Assembly (NCBI RefSeq): GCF_023953965.1
Contig: NZ_JAMLIX010000001.1
Location: 806,001 to 870,000 of the forward strand
Source of the DNA: Bosea sp. (in: a-proteobacteria)
GTDB taxonomy: Bacteria > Pseudomonadota > Alphaproteobacteria > Rhizobiales > Beijerinckiaceae
Length of the DNA: 64,000 nt
Direction: 5' to 3'
The notes under the pieces are model-generated. The model saw nothing but the letters and a program-made list of their open reading frames with translations. It did not search any database and was not told the DNA's origin. Every line of letters begins with the position of its first letter. Position 1 is the first letter of the stretch. Shown piece by piece: positions 16,339-26,400 of the stretch. Both the position numbers and the translations under genes were made by a program.

Positions 16339-17417
16339 CGATCGAGCGGGCGCAGAAGCGCTTCGCCAGCTATCTCGCCCTCGACGACGTCTCGATCGAT
16401 GTCGAGCATGGCGAGTTCCTGGCCGTGCTCGGCCCCTCCGGCTGCGGCAAGACGACGCTGCTGCGCCAGATCGCCGGCTTCGACAAGCTCGACGGCGGCA
16501 CGATCCATATCGGCGAGCGGCTGGTCTCCTCGCCCGACCATCACATCCCGCCGGAGCACCGCAAGCTCGGCATCGTCTTCCAGTCCTATGCGCTGTGGCC
16601 GCATATGAGCGTGGCGGAGAACGTCGCCTACGGCCTCACCGTCGCCGGCGTCCGCGAGCCCGAGCGGGGCAAGCGCGTCGCCGCCGCGCTCGACCTCGTC
16701 GGGCTGACCGGCTTCGCGGAGCGGCGCCCGGCCCTGCTCTCGGGCGGCCAGCGCCAGCGCGTCGCGCTCGCCCGCTGCCTCGTCACCGAGCCCTCTCTGG
16801 TGCTGCTCGACGAGCCGCTCGCCAATCTCGACGTGCATTTGCGCGCCTCGATGGAGGAGGAGTTCTCCCGCTTCCACGAGCGCACCGGCACCACCATGGT
16901 CTACATCACCCACGACCAGGCCGAGGCGATGGCGCTGGCCGACCGGATCGCGGTGATGGAGCGCGGCCGGCTCATCCAGCTCGCCACGCCCTCGACGCTC
17001 TACCGCGAGCCGGTCGACATCACCGTCGCCGGCTTCATCGGCGACGGCATGGTGCTGCCGGCCGCGATCCTGTCGGCGCCTGAGGCCGGGCGCTGCAAGG
17101 TCTCGGTGCTCGGCGTCGAGGCCGTGGTGCGCTGTCGGCCCGACCAGCCGGTGACCGACAAGGCGAGCCTGTGCCTGCGCGCCCGCGACATCGGCATCGC
17201 CCGGCCGGGCGAGGGCGGCCTTGCCGCAACCGTCGAGCGCCTGTCCTATCAGGGCGGCTTCTTCCGCATGGAGGCACGCCCCAGCGCCGACCGGGACGTC
17301 GTGCTGCATCTCGACGCGCCCGAGCCCGCGCCGGCCCGGCCGGGCGACGCCATCCACATCGCCATCACCGACGGCTGGATCATCCCGCAGAGCCGCCCCC
17401 TGGACAAGGCTGCGTGA
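16326..17417 (+). CDS. ABC importer ATP-binding protein (FbpC/PotA-like)
   Basis: A 363-residue ATPase with Walker A GPSGCGKTT, Q-loop VFQSYALWPHM, signature LSGGQRQRVALAR, Walker B LVLLDEPLANLD and switch YITHDQAEAMALADR, followed by a C-terminal TOBE-like domain (about residues 240-363) typical of the MalK/PotA/FbpC group. The ATG at 16326 lies inside the end of the permease gene. It powers the importer encoded at 13614 and 14626. Confidence 0.93.
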   Translation: MARLTIERAQKRFASYLALDDVSIDVEHGEFLAVLGPSGCGKTTLLRQIAGFDKLDGGTIHIGERLVSSPDHHIPPEHRKLGIVFQSYALWPHMSVAENVAYGLTVAGVREPERGKRVAAALDLVGLTGFAERRPALLSGGQRQRVALARCLVTEPSLVLLDEPLANLDVHLRASMEEEFSRFHERTGTTMVYITHDQAEAMALADRIAVMERGRLIQLATPSTLYREPVDITVAGFIGDGMVLPAAILSAPEAGRCKVSVLGVEAVVRCRPDQPVTDKASLCLRARDIGIARPGEGGLAATVERLSYQGGFFRMEARPSADRDVVLHLDAPEPAPARPGDAIHIAITDGWIIPQSRPLDKAA

Positions 17418-17427
17418 GGCCGGCCGC

Positions 17428-18576
17428 ATGAAGCTCACGATCCATGGCGGGATCGGCGAGAAGGGCCGGACCTGCGTCGGCGCCGCGCAGGGCGCAACCC
17501 GGCTTCTGCTCGATGTCGGCATCGACACCGGTGTCGCGCGCGGCCCGGGATATTATCCGGCGCTGACCCGCGCCGAGCTTTCGCTGATCGATGCGATCAT
17601 CGTCACCCACGCCCATGAGGACCATGTCGCGGCGCTGGGCTGGTGCCTCGCGAACGGCTTTGCCGGCCGCATCCTGATGACGGCGCAAACCGCCGCCGAG
17701 ACGGACGCCGTGCTTGCCGCCTATGCGACGCCGGAGGAACGCGCGCTCGCCCGACAGGCCGCCGTGGAGATCATCGCGGCCGGCGCGGATTTCTCGATCG
17801 GCCCGATCGCCATCCGCACCGGCCGCACCGGCCATGTCGTCGGCGGCATCTGGTGCCATCTCAGCGCCGGCGGGCGCCGCCTCGGCTATTGCGGCGACGT
17901 GGTGCCGGAAAGCCCGGTCTTCGCCATGGACCCGCTGCCGCCCTGCGACCTCATCCTCCTCGATGCCTCATACGGCGCGGACCGCATCCCAACCGCCGAG
18001 CGCGGCGCCGCCATCCGGCGCTGGCTTGCCGCCCACCCTGAGGGCGCCGTGCTGCCGACGCCCTTGTCCGGCCGTTCCATCGAGCTGCTCGGGCTGATCG
18101 AGACACCGATCGCGATCCACCCCGCGATGCGCGAGGCGCTCGAGCGGCAGGTCGCCGCGACCGCCTGGCTGAAGCCGGGCCTCGCCGCCACCCTGTCGGC
18201 GCGCCTTGCCGGAGCGCTGATCTGGGAGGAGAGACAGGCCTTGCCGCCCGCCGCCCTCATCGTCGACGACGGCATGGGGATGGCAGGCCCCTCCCGACCC
18301 GCCCTCGCGCAGGCGCAAGCGAGCCGGCATCCGGTCCTGCTGACCGGCGGCATCCCCAAGGGCAGCCCGGCCGATTGCATGCTGGCCGCCGGCGAAGCGC
18401 AATGGCTGCGCTTTCCGACCCATCCGACGCTGCCGGAAAACGTCGCGATCGCGGCGGCGAGCGGCGCAGGCCACGTCCTCGCCCATTCCTGCGATGCCGC
18501 AACCGCGCTGACGCTCGCCGCCGACATTCCCGGGCTCGTCACCGGCTTGGCGCCCGGCGACACCATCGAGGTCTAG
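17428..18576 (+). CDS. MBL-fold metallo-hydrolase in the ABC/SurE operon
   Basis: A 382-residue metallo-beta-lactamase-fold protein. The zinc motif THAHEDH is at residues 60-66, with later ligands in TGHVVGGIWCHL and the aspartate of LGYCGDVVPESP. The N-terminus (KLTIHGGIGEKGRTCV) and overall plan resemble the RNase J-like branch of MBL hydrolases, but the protein lacks the large extra domain. It starts 10 bases after the ATPase stop and ends 4 bases before surE. In context it may hydrolyse a phosphodiester or other ester of the imported compound; no substrate can be assigned. Confidence 0.82.
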   Translation: MKLTIHGGIGEKGRTCVGAAQGATRLLLDVGIDTGVARGPGYYPALTRAELSLIDAIIVTHAHEDHVAALGWCLANGFAGRILMTAQTAAETDAVLAAYATPEERALARQAAVEIIAAGADFSIGPIAIRTGRTGHVVGGIWCHLSAGGRRLGYCGDVVPESPVFAMDPLPPCDLILLDASYGADRIPTAERGAAIRRWLAAHPEGAVLPTPLSGRSIELLGLIETPIAIHPAMREALERQVAATAWLKPGLAATLSARLAGALIWEERQALPPAALIVDDGMGMAGPSRPALAQAQASRHPVLLTGGIPKGSPADCMLAAGEAQWLRFPTHPTLPENVAIAAASGAGHVLAHSCDAATALTLAADIPGLVTGLAPGDTIEV

Positions 18577-18580
18577 GATC

Positions 18581-19345
18581 ATGCGCATCCTCATCGCCAA
18601 TGACGACGGCATCGACGCTCCCGGCATCGCCCTGCTGCGCCGCGCCGCCGCCCGCGTCGCCTCCGACATCTGGGTCGTCGCGCCCACGCGGAAATGGACG
18701 GCCGCGAGCCATCACCTCTCCTTCGACCGCGATCTCACGCTGACCCGCCGCGAGCCGCAGGTCTACGCGCTCGACGGCACGCCGGCCGATTGCGTCGTCG
18801 CCGCCATGACGGTGCTGTTCCGCGACGGCGACCAACCCGACCTCGTGCTCGCCGGCGTCAACGACGGGCGCAACGCCGCCGAGGACGCCGCCTATTCCGG
18901 CACGCTCTCGATCGCCCGCGAGGCGAGCTTCTGGAAGCTGCCGGCCATCGGCTTCTCGCGAGCCAAGGGCGGAACTGCGGAGGAAGGCGACGTCGCGGCG
19001 CTCACGGCCCTGATCGAGGCCCTCTGGCGGATGCGTGCGGAGTGGGTCCGCGAGGGCACGTTTCTCAGCGTCAACCTGCCGAAGGCGCTGCCGGCCGAGG
19101 CGGGGCTTGCCGGCATCGGCCGCGACAAGATCGCCGGCGCCGCCGATATCGTCAGCGAGGCGAAGGAGCGGATCGTCTGGCGCATCCGGCGCGGGCGCCC
19201 GCGCAGCAGCCGGCCGGGCGACGAGAACAGCCTGATCGATTCAGGCCGCATCGCCATCGTCCGCCATTGCTGGAGCGACGGCGCCGCGCTCGATGAGAGG
19301 TTCGCCTCGGCGTTGAACGCAGGGCTGAAGCAGCCGGAGGGCTGA
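18581..19345 (+). CDS. surE: SurE-family 5'/3'-nucleotidase, divergent copy
   Basis: A 254-residue SurE-family phosphatase. The N-terminal signature ILIANDDGIDAPGI supplies the two metal aspartates (residues 8 and 9), and LAGVNDGRNAAEDAAYSGT carries the conserved asparagine. At the position equivalent to metal ligand Ser39 of E. coli SurE the sequence has Thr40 (RKWTAASHHLS), and the following Gly is Ala. SurE enzymes dephosphorylate nucleoside monophosphates in the cytoplasm. Unlike the housekeeping copy, which usually sits near pcm and serS, this one terminates an ABC-import operon, suggesting a dedicated catabolic phosphatase. Confidence 0.87.
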   Translation: MRILIANDDGIDAPGIALLRRAAARVASDIWVVAPTRKWTAASHHLSFDRDLTLTRREPQVYALDGTPADCVVAAMTVLFRDGDQPDLVLAGVNDGRNAAEDAAYSGTLSIAREASFWKLPAIGFSRAKGGTAEEGDVAALTALIEALWRMRAEWVREGTFLSVNLPKALPAEAGLAGIGRDKIAGAADIVSEAKERIVWRIRRGRPRSSRPGDENSLIDSGRIAIVRHCWSDGAALDERFASALNAGLKQPEG

Positions 19346-19348
19346 GCC

Positions 19349-21169
19349 TCAGCTTTCCAGGAACTGCATCCGGTGCAGCCGGGCATAGGCGCCGTCGCGC
19401 GCGAGCAGCGCGTCGTGGCTGCCGGTCTCGACGACCTTGCCCTCGTCCATGACCACGATCAGATCGGCCTCGCGGACGGTCGAGAGCCGGTGCGCGATGA
19501 CGATGGTGGTGCGCCCCCGCATCAGCCGCCCCAGCGCCTGCTGGACCAGCCGCTCCGATTCTGTGTCGAGCGCGCTCGTCGCCTCGTCGAGCAGCAGGAT
19601 CGGCGCGTTCTTGAGGATCGCGCGGGCGATCGCGATGCGCTGGCGCTCGCCGCCCGAGAGCTTGTGGCCGCGCTCGCCGACGGGCGCATCGTAGCCGCCG
19701 GGCATCGCCGTGATGAAGCCGTGCGCGGCGGCCGCCTTCGCCGCCGCGACGATCTCCTCCTGCGAGGCGCCCGGCCGCCCGAAGGCGATGTTGGCCCGCA
19801 CGCTGTCGTCGAACAGCACGACATCCTGGCTGACGACGCCGATCTGGCGGCGCAGGCTCGTCAGCGTGACGTCGCGCAGGTCCTGCCCGTCGATCTCGAC
19901 GCGGCCTTCGCTCGGATCGTAGAGGCGCGGCACCAGCGCGAGCAGCGTCGACTTGCCCGAGCCGGAACGGCCGACCAGCGCCATGGTCCGCCCGCCCTCG
20001 GCGACGAGGTCGATGCCTTCCAGCGCGCGCTGGTCCTCGCGATAGCGGAAGCGCAGATGGCGGAAGGCGACCTCGCCGGCCGTGACGGCAAGCGGCTTCG
20101 CGCCCGGCCGGTCGAGCACCCGCGGCTTCTCGTCGATCAGCGCGTAATAGCGCTTCAGCGAGGCCCCGGCCTCCTGGATGATGGCGTTGAGATTGCCGAG
20201 CGAGCGCATCGGCTGGGCCGCGAGCAAGAGCGCCGAGACATAGCCGGTGAAATCGCCGACCGTCGAATTGCCGGAGGTGATGCGCACGCCGATCGCCGCG
20301 AGCACGCCCGCGACCGCGATGCCGCCGCCGACCTCGAGCAGCGGATCGAGCCGCCCGCGCGCGTTCGCCGCCTTCATCTTCAGCGCCCGGATCGTCTCGA
20401 AGGCGTCCGCCGCCCGCTCCTTCAGATAAGGTTCGAGCAGGTCGGTCTTGGCGACGCGCGCGCCTTGCAGGCTCTCGGTGACGAGATTGGCCATCAGCCC
20501 GGTCTGCTCCTGCTGGGAATTGGCCATGCGACGCAGCTTGCGCCCGATGCGGCCGATCGGATGGGCGATCACCGGCGCGATCAGCAGCACCACCAGCGTC
20601 ATCTGCCAGTCGATCCAGATCAGCGCGCCGACCAGCGCGATCGCCGTCACCACGTCGCGGATGGCGATGTTGACGATGCGCGTCAGCGCTTCCTTGACGA
20701 AGGTGAAGTCGGTGGTGAAGCGCTGCGTGAGGGAGGCTGGATTCTCGCGTTGCAACTGCGCGAGGTCGGCATCGATCAGATGGCCGTAGAGCTGCGTCTG
20801 CATGTCCGCCTCGATGCGGCTGACGACGTTGTTGGTCATCACCGTCTGGGCGAGCAGCGAGAAGCCCTTGATCGCGGTGACGATCACCACGACGGTCGCG
20901 ACCGCGTTGATCACGCCGATCTCGTAGCCGATCGATTTCGAGACCAGCCGCTCCATGCGCCGGACGAAGCCGGTCGATTCGGCCGTCAGCGGATCGGCGA
21001 AGGCGTCGAACGCCGCCTTGATCAAGAGCGGATAGAAGCTCGTCGTCGCCGCGATCACCACGACGAGGCCGAGGATCATCAGCATCTGCGGCAGATAGGA
21101 CCGGATCTGCTCGCGCCAGACACGGGCGAAGAGCGCGAGGGTGTCGTCGGTGACGCGGCCGATCTTCAT
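19349..21169 (-). CDS. MsbA-type ABC exporter (fused permease-ATPase)
   Basis: A 606-residue half-transporter. The N-terminal ABC_membrane domain (residues about 20-320) has five to six hydrophobic segments; the ATPase domain has Walker A GRSGSGKST, Q-loop VVSQDVVLFDDS, signature LSGGERQRIAIARA, Walker B ILLLDEATSALD and switch IVIAHRLSTV. It should act as a homodimer, flipping a lipid or exporting a hydrophobic compound across the inner membrane; MsbA (lipid A) is the closest familiar type, but the substrate is not certain. It is monocistronic, convergent with surE and divergent from the aldolase-like gene. Confidence 0.9.
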   Translation of the reverse strand: MKIGRVTDDTLALFARVWREQIRSYLPQMLMILGLVVVIAATTSFYPLLIKAAFDAFADPLTAESTGFVRRMERLVSKSIGYEIGVINAVATVVVIVTAIKGFSLLAQTVMTNNVVSRIEADMQTQLYGHLIDADLAQLQRENPASLTQRFTTDFTFVKEALTRIVNIAIRDVVTAIALVGALIWIDWQMTLVVLLIAPVIAHPIGRIGRKLRRMANSQQEQTGLMANLVTESLQGARVAKTDLLEPYLKERAADAFETIRALKMKAANARGRLDPLLEVGGGIAVAGVLAAIGVRITSGNSTVGDFTGYVSALLLAAQPMRSLGNLNAIIQEAGASLKRYYALIDEKPRVLDRPGAKPLAVTAGEVAFRHLRFRYREDQRALEGIDLVAEGGRTMALVGRSGSGKSTLLALVPRLYDPSEGRVEIDGQDLRDVTLTSLRRQIGVVSQDVVLFDDSVRANIAFGRPGASQEEIVAAAKAAAAHGFITAMPGGYDAPVGERGHKLSGGERQRIAIARAILKNAPILLLDEATSALDTESERLVQQALGRLMRGRTTIVIAHRLSTVREADLIVVMDEGKVVETGSHDALLARDGAYARLHRMQFLES

Positions 21170-21265
21170 GGGCGCGACGTAACATGGGCGGCCTCAAGTG
21201 GCGAGTGGGCCTTGCTACGGACACGAAGCTGTCCTCCCATGGCCACAACCGACTCAGGAGACCTC

Positions 21266-22402
21266 ATGCCGCTATCCCCGCCGGCCCAGCCCGGCCAGAG
21301 CTTCGCCGAGATCGACACACCCGCCCTCGTGCTCGATCTCGACGCGTTCGAACGCAATCTGGTCGCCATGGCCGCCTTCGCCCAGGCCCATGGCATCCGG
21401 CTCCGCCCCCATGCCAAGTCGCACAAGAGCCCGGAGATCGCGCTGCGCCAGATCGCCCATGGCGCGGTCGGGCAGTGCTGCCAGAAGGTCTCCGAGGCCG
21501 AGGTGCTGGTCGCGGGCGGCATCAGCGACGTGCTGGTCACCAACGAGATCGTCGGCGCGGTGAAGCTCGACCGGCTGGCGCGGCTCGCCCGCAGCGCGCG
21601 GATCGGCCTGTGTGTCGACCATCCCGACGGCGTGCGCGAGGCGGCCGAGGCCGCCGCCCGCAACGAGGTGACGCTCGACGTCTATGTCGAGATCGACGTC
21701 GGCGGCCGGCGCTGCGGCGCCGCGCCCGGCGAGGCAGCGATCCGGCTGGCGGAGGCGGTCGCGCGGTCCAACGGCCTTCACTTTGCCGGCATCCACGCCT
21801 ATCACGGCTCGGCCCAGCACATGCGCTCCATCGACGAGCGGCGCGAGGCGATCGAACGCGCGGGGCTTGCCGCGCGCAACACGCGCGACCGGCTCGAGCA
21901 GGCCGGGCTTACCTGCGAGATCGTCACCGGCGGCGGCACCGGCACCTATGAGCTCGAGACCCAATCCGGCATCTGGAATGAGATCCAGCCCGGCTCCTAC
22001 ATCTTCATGGACGCCGACTATGCCCGCAACCGCCAGGCCGACGGCACGCCCTTCCGCAGCTTCGAGCCCGCGCTTTTCGTCCTCGCCGGGGTGATCAGCA
22101 AGCCGGTGCCGGACCGCGCCGTCGTCGATGCCGGCCACAAGGCCGCGGCGGTGGATTCCGGCATGCCCGTGCCCTTCCGCCGCGAAGGCGTGATCTACAC
22201 GAAACCCTCCGACGAGCACGGCGTCCTCACCGGCGATCCGATCGCCATGCCGCATCGCGGCGACCGGCTCCTGCTGGTGCCGGGCCATTGCGACCCGACG
22301 GTCAACCTGCACGACTGGTATGTTTGCGTCCGCGGCCTGCACGGGCCGGATGCCCATGTCGAGGCGCTCTGGCCGGTGGCGGCGCGCGGCGCCCTGACCT
22401 GA
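21266..22402 (+). CDS. D-threonine aldolase / D-serine dehydratase-like PLP enzyme
   Basis: A 378-residue PLP enzyme of the alanine-racemase fold. The N-terminal block DTPALVLDLDAFERNL and the PLP-lysine motif RPHAKSHKSPEIA (lysine near residue 50) are typical of the DSD1/D-threonine aldolase family, and the C-terminal PGHCDPTVNLHDWYVCV supplies the metal-site residues. Such enzymes cleave D-3-hydroxyamino acids, for instance D-threonine to glycine and acetaldehyde, with PLP and a divalent metal. ATG 21266 is preferred since CAGGAG precedes it closely; an ATG at 21239 is possible. Convergent with obgE, with stops 3 bases apart. Confidence 0.88.
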   Translation: MPLSPPAQPGQSFAEIDTPALVLDLDAFERNLVAMAAFAQAHGIRLRPHAKSHKSPEIALRQIAHGAVGQCCQKVSEAEVLVAGGISDVLVTNEIVGAVKLDRLARLARSARIGLCVDHPDGVREAAEAAARNEVTLDVYVEIDVGGRRCGAAPGEAAIRLAEAVARSNGLHFAGIHAYHGSAQHMRSIDERREAIERAGLAARNTRDRLEQAGLTCEIVTGGGTGTYELETQSGIWNEIQPGSYIFMDADYARNRQADGTPFRSFEPALFVLAGVISKPVPDRAVVDAGHKAAAVDSGMPVPFRREGVIYTKPSDEHGVLTGDPIAMPHRGDRLLLVPGHCDPTVNLHDWYVCVRGLHGPDAHVEALWPVAARGALT

Positions 22403-22405
22403 GGG

Positions 22406-23449
22406 TCACGGCCGCCAGCCGCTCTCCTGCGCCGGGGCATTCTCGCGCTCCTCATCGCGGCGGGCCTCCTCGACCACGGCGAAGAGCGCCCTCAGCGCCT
22501 GATCGACGCCCTCGCCGGAGGCCGACGAGAGGATGATCGGCATGCGCCTGGCCGCCCGCTTCAGCCGCGCGACCTGCTCCTTCAGCATCTCGGGCGTCAG
22601 CGCATCGACCTTCGACAAAGCGACGATCTCCGGCTTCTCGGCCAGACCCTCGCCATAGGCTTCGAGCTCCTCGCGCACGGTCTTGTAGGCCTTGCCGGCA
22701 TGCTCGCTCGTGCCCTCGACCAGATGCAGCAGCACGCGGCAGCGCTCGATATGGCCGAGGAAGCGGTCGCCGAGGCCGTGGCCCTCATGCGCGCCCTCGA
22801 TCAGGCCGGGGATATCGGCCAGCACCATCTCGCGCCCGTCGACGCGCACGACGCCGAGGCCGGGATGCAGCGTGGTGAACGGATAGTCCGCGATCTTGGG
22901 CTTTGCCGCCGTGACGGTGGCGAGGAAGGTCGACTTGCCGGCATTGGGCAGGCCGACCAGCCCGGCGTCCGCAATCAGCTTCAGCCGGAGCCAGACCCAG
23001 CGCTCCTCGCCCGGCAGGCCCGGATTGGCATGGCGCGGCGCCTGGTTGGTCGCGGTCTTGAAATAGGCGTTGCCGAAGCCGCCATTGCCGCCCTTGCACA
23101 GGACGAAGCGCTGGCCGGGCTCGGTCAGGTCGGCGATCTTGGTCTCGCCGTCCTCGTCGAGGATCTCGGTGCCCGGCGGCACCTTCAGCACCACCGGCGG
23201 CGAGTTCGCGCCGTGGCGGTCCTTGCCCATGCCGTGCTCGCCGGTCTTCGCCTTGAAATGCTGCCGGAAGCGGAAATCGATCAGCGTGTTCAGCCCCTGC
23301 ACGCATTCGACGACGATGTCGCCGCCGCGCCCGCCGTCGCCGCCATTGGGCCCGCCGAACTCGATGAATTTTTCACGGCGGAAGGAGACGCAGCCCGCGC
23401 CGCCGTCGCCCGCCTTCACATAGATCTTGGCCTGGTCGAGGAATTTCAT
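22406..23449 (-). CDS. obgE: GTPase ObgE (Obg family)
   Basis: A 347-residue protein beginning MKFLDQAKIYVKAGDGG. Residues 1-158 form the glycine-rich Obg fold (GGPNGGDGGRGGDI, HGMGKDRHG); the G domain follows with G1 GLPNAGKST, G3 DIPGLIEGAH and G4 SKVD, then the G5 region SSASGEG. Obg GTPases assist 50S ribosome assembly and link it to growth and stress control. The ATG at 23449 was preferred to an in-frame GTG two codons upstream because it matches the invariant family start. The usual neighbours rplU-rpmA are absent; it lies 41 bases downstream of the RND gene's start side in opposite transcriptional order. Confidence 0.97.
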   Translation of the reverse strand: MKFLDQAKIYVKAGDGGAGCVSFRREKFIEFGGPNGGDGGRGGDIVVECVQGLNTLIDFRFRQHFKAKTGEHGMGKDRHGANSPPVVLKVPPGTEILDEDGETKIADLTEPGQRFVLCKGGNGGFGNAYFKTATNQAPRHANPGLPGEERWVWLRLKLIADAGLVGLPNAGKSTFLATVTAAKPKIADYPFTTLHPGLGVVRVDGREMVLADIPGLIEGAHEGHGLGDRFLGHIERCRVLLHLVEGTSEHAGKAYKTVREELEAYGEGLAEKPEIVALSKVDALTPEMLKEQVARLKRAARRMPIILSSASGEGVDQALRALFAVVEEARRDEERENAPAQESGWRP

Positions 23450-23490
23450 GCTCACGCTTTAGGCCGATGGCGGCCGCTGGGCAATGCGCC

Positions 23491-26400
23491 TCACTCCGCC
23501 GCGAGCCGCGGTGCCGGGGGCTTCGACATCGCTTCGGCCGTGGCGATCGCAGGCGCGGCATGCTCCTCGATCGGCTCCCAGGCGCTCTCGTCCTCGGCCT
23601 TGCCGAAGAAGCGGCCGAAGAGCCAGCCGGTCGCCCGCGAGAGATCATCCATCACCATGTAGAAGGACGGCACGAAGACGAGCGACAAAACGGTCGAGAC
23701 GATCAACCCGCCGATCACCGCGATCGCCATCGGCGCGCGGAACTCGCCGCCGTCGCCGACGCCATAGGCCGAGGGCGCCATGCCCGCCGCCATGGCGATG
23801 GTGGTCATCAGGATCGGCCGCGCCCGCTTGCGGCCGGCCTCGATCAGCGCCGTGAAGCGGTCCTTGCCGCGCCCGACCTCCTCGACCGCGAAATCGACCA
23901 GCATGATCGCATTCTTGGTGACGATGCCCATCAGCATGAGCAGGCCGATATAGACCGGCATCGAGACGGCGTTGTGCGTCGCGAGCAGCGCGATCACCAC
24001 CCCGCCGAAGGAGAGCGGCAGCGAGAGCAGGATCGTGATCGGCTGGAAGACCGAGCCGAACAGCAGGATCAGCACCGCCAGAACCAGCATCAGCCCGGTC
24101 GTCATCGCCGAGACGAAGCCGGCGACGACCTCGCCCTGGATCTCGGCATCGCCCGTCGCCGCGATCCACACGCCCGGCGGCAGGCCGACCTCCCTGACGA
24201 TCTCCTGGAATTTTTCCTGTGCTGTGCCCAATTCGAAGCCGCGCTTAAGGTCCGCGCCGATCTGGGCGCGGCGGACGCGGTCATAGCGGTCGATCGAGCT
24301 CGGCCCCTCGCCGAAGCCGATCTCGGCCACCGCGGTCAGCGGGATCGAGACGCCGCTCGCGCTCGTCACGCGCAAAGCCGCGAGGTTGCGCATGTCGGTG
24401 CGCGCCGCCTCGTCGAGCTGGACACGGATCGGCACCAGCCGGTCGCCGGCGTTGAACTTGGCGAGATTGGCGCCGACGTCGCCGATGGTGGCGACGCGCA
24501 CCGCTTCCGAGATCGCCTCCGGCGTGACGCCGAGATCGGCGGCCTCCTCGAGCTTGGGCGTGACGCGCAGCTCCGGGCGGCTCAAGGAGCCCGCGGTCGC
24601 GACGTTGAGATAGCCGTCGACCCGGCGCATCCTGGCCTCGATCTTCGCGACCGCCGCATCGAGCGCCTCGCCGTCCTTCGACAGGATCGAGAAGGCCATC
24701 TCGCGCTCGCCACGCTCGTTGACGTACCAGGCGCGGACATCGGGCACGCTCGCGAGCTTCCCGGCGATCGTGACCTTGAGCTCCTTCTGCCTGATGTCGC
24801 GCTCGGCCTTGGGCTTGAGCAGGATGAAGACGGCGGCGCGGCGCACCTCGCGCTGGCCGGTCGGCGAGGCGCCGCCGAGCACGAAGACGTCGCGCACCTC
24901 CGGAATCGTCTTCACGGCGTCGACCAGCCTGTCGGTGGTGACGCGGGTATCCTCCAGCGTCGAGCCCGGCGGCAGCTCGACCGAGGCGACGACGCGCGAG
25001 GTGTCCTCGTCCGGGATGAAGCCGGTGGGCAGGAGCTGCGTCGCCTGGATCGAGGCGGCGAGGAAGAGGAAGCCGACGACGAGCGTCGCATAGGCCGTGT
25101 TGAACGGCAGGCTGCGCCAGCGCCCGGAGCCGTCGAAGCGCGGGACAAACGGGATGCGCCGCCGCTTCAGCGTGGCCTTGAGCAGGCCGACATAGGCGCC
25201 CATGATCCAGCCGTCCTTCGGATGGGCATGGCGGACCGGCCGCATCAGATAGGCCGCCATCATCGGCGTGATCAGCCGCGCGACCAAGAGCGAGAACAGC
25301 ACGGCGACCGCCACCGTCAGGCCGAACTGCCGGAAATACTGGCCGGCGACGCCGCCCATGAAGGAGACCGGGGCGAAGATCGCGACGATGGTCAGCGTGA
25401 TCGCGATGACCGCGAGCCCGATCTCGTCGGCGGCCTCCATCGCGGCGCGATAGGGCGACTTGCCCATCTTCATGTGCCGGACGATGTTCTCGATCTCGAC
25501 GATGGCGTCGTCGACCAGGATGCCGGTGACCAGCGTGATGCCGAGCAGGCTGACGAGGTTGAGCGAGAAGCCCATCAGCTCCATCGCCCAGAAAGTGGGT
25601 ATGGCTGAAAGCGGCAGCGCGACCGCCGTGATCAGCGTGGCGCGCCAGTTGCGCAGGAACAGGAAGACGACGATGACCGCGAGCGCCGCGCCCTCGATCA
25701 GCGTCTCCATCGCCGCCTTGTAGTTGCCGTGGGTATAGGCGACCGCATCGTCGATCGGCGTGATCTGGATGTCGGGGAAGCGCTTGTTCAGCTCCGCCAC
25801 GCGCGCGGCCACCACCTCCTTGACCGAAAGCTCGCTCGAGCCCTTCGAGCGGAACACGGCGAAGGTGACGACGGGGTTCTTGTTGAGCCGGCCGAAGGCG
25901 CGCGGCTCGGAGTTCGAATCCTCGACGTGGCCGAGTTCCTTCAGGCGCACCTCGCGCCCGCCCGAGAGCGTGATCTTGGTCTCGGCCAGCTCCGCCACGC
26001 TGCGCGCGCCGGCGAGCGTACGGATCGCCTGCTCCTGCCCGCCGACCTCGCCGCGCCCGCCAGCCAGGTCGACATTGGTGGCGCGGATCTGCCGGTTGAC
26101 CTCGCCGGCCGTGATGCCGAGCGCGAGCAGCCGGTCGGGATCGAGGGATACGCGGATCTCGCGGTCGACGCCGCCATAGCGCTCGACCCGGCCGACGCCC
26201 TTCAGCCCCTGCAATTCGCGCGCGACGACATCGTCGACATGCCAGGAGAGCTGCTCGAGCGTCATGCCCGCCGAGGCCGCGCCATAGGTCAGGATCGACT
26301 GGCCCTCGACGTCGATGCGCTGGATCACCGGCTCGTCGATCGTCCGCGGCAGGTCGGCCCGGACCTTGGCGATGGCGTCCTTGACGTCGTTGACGGCGCG

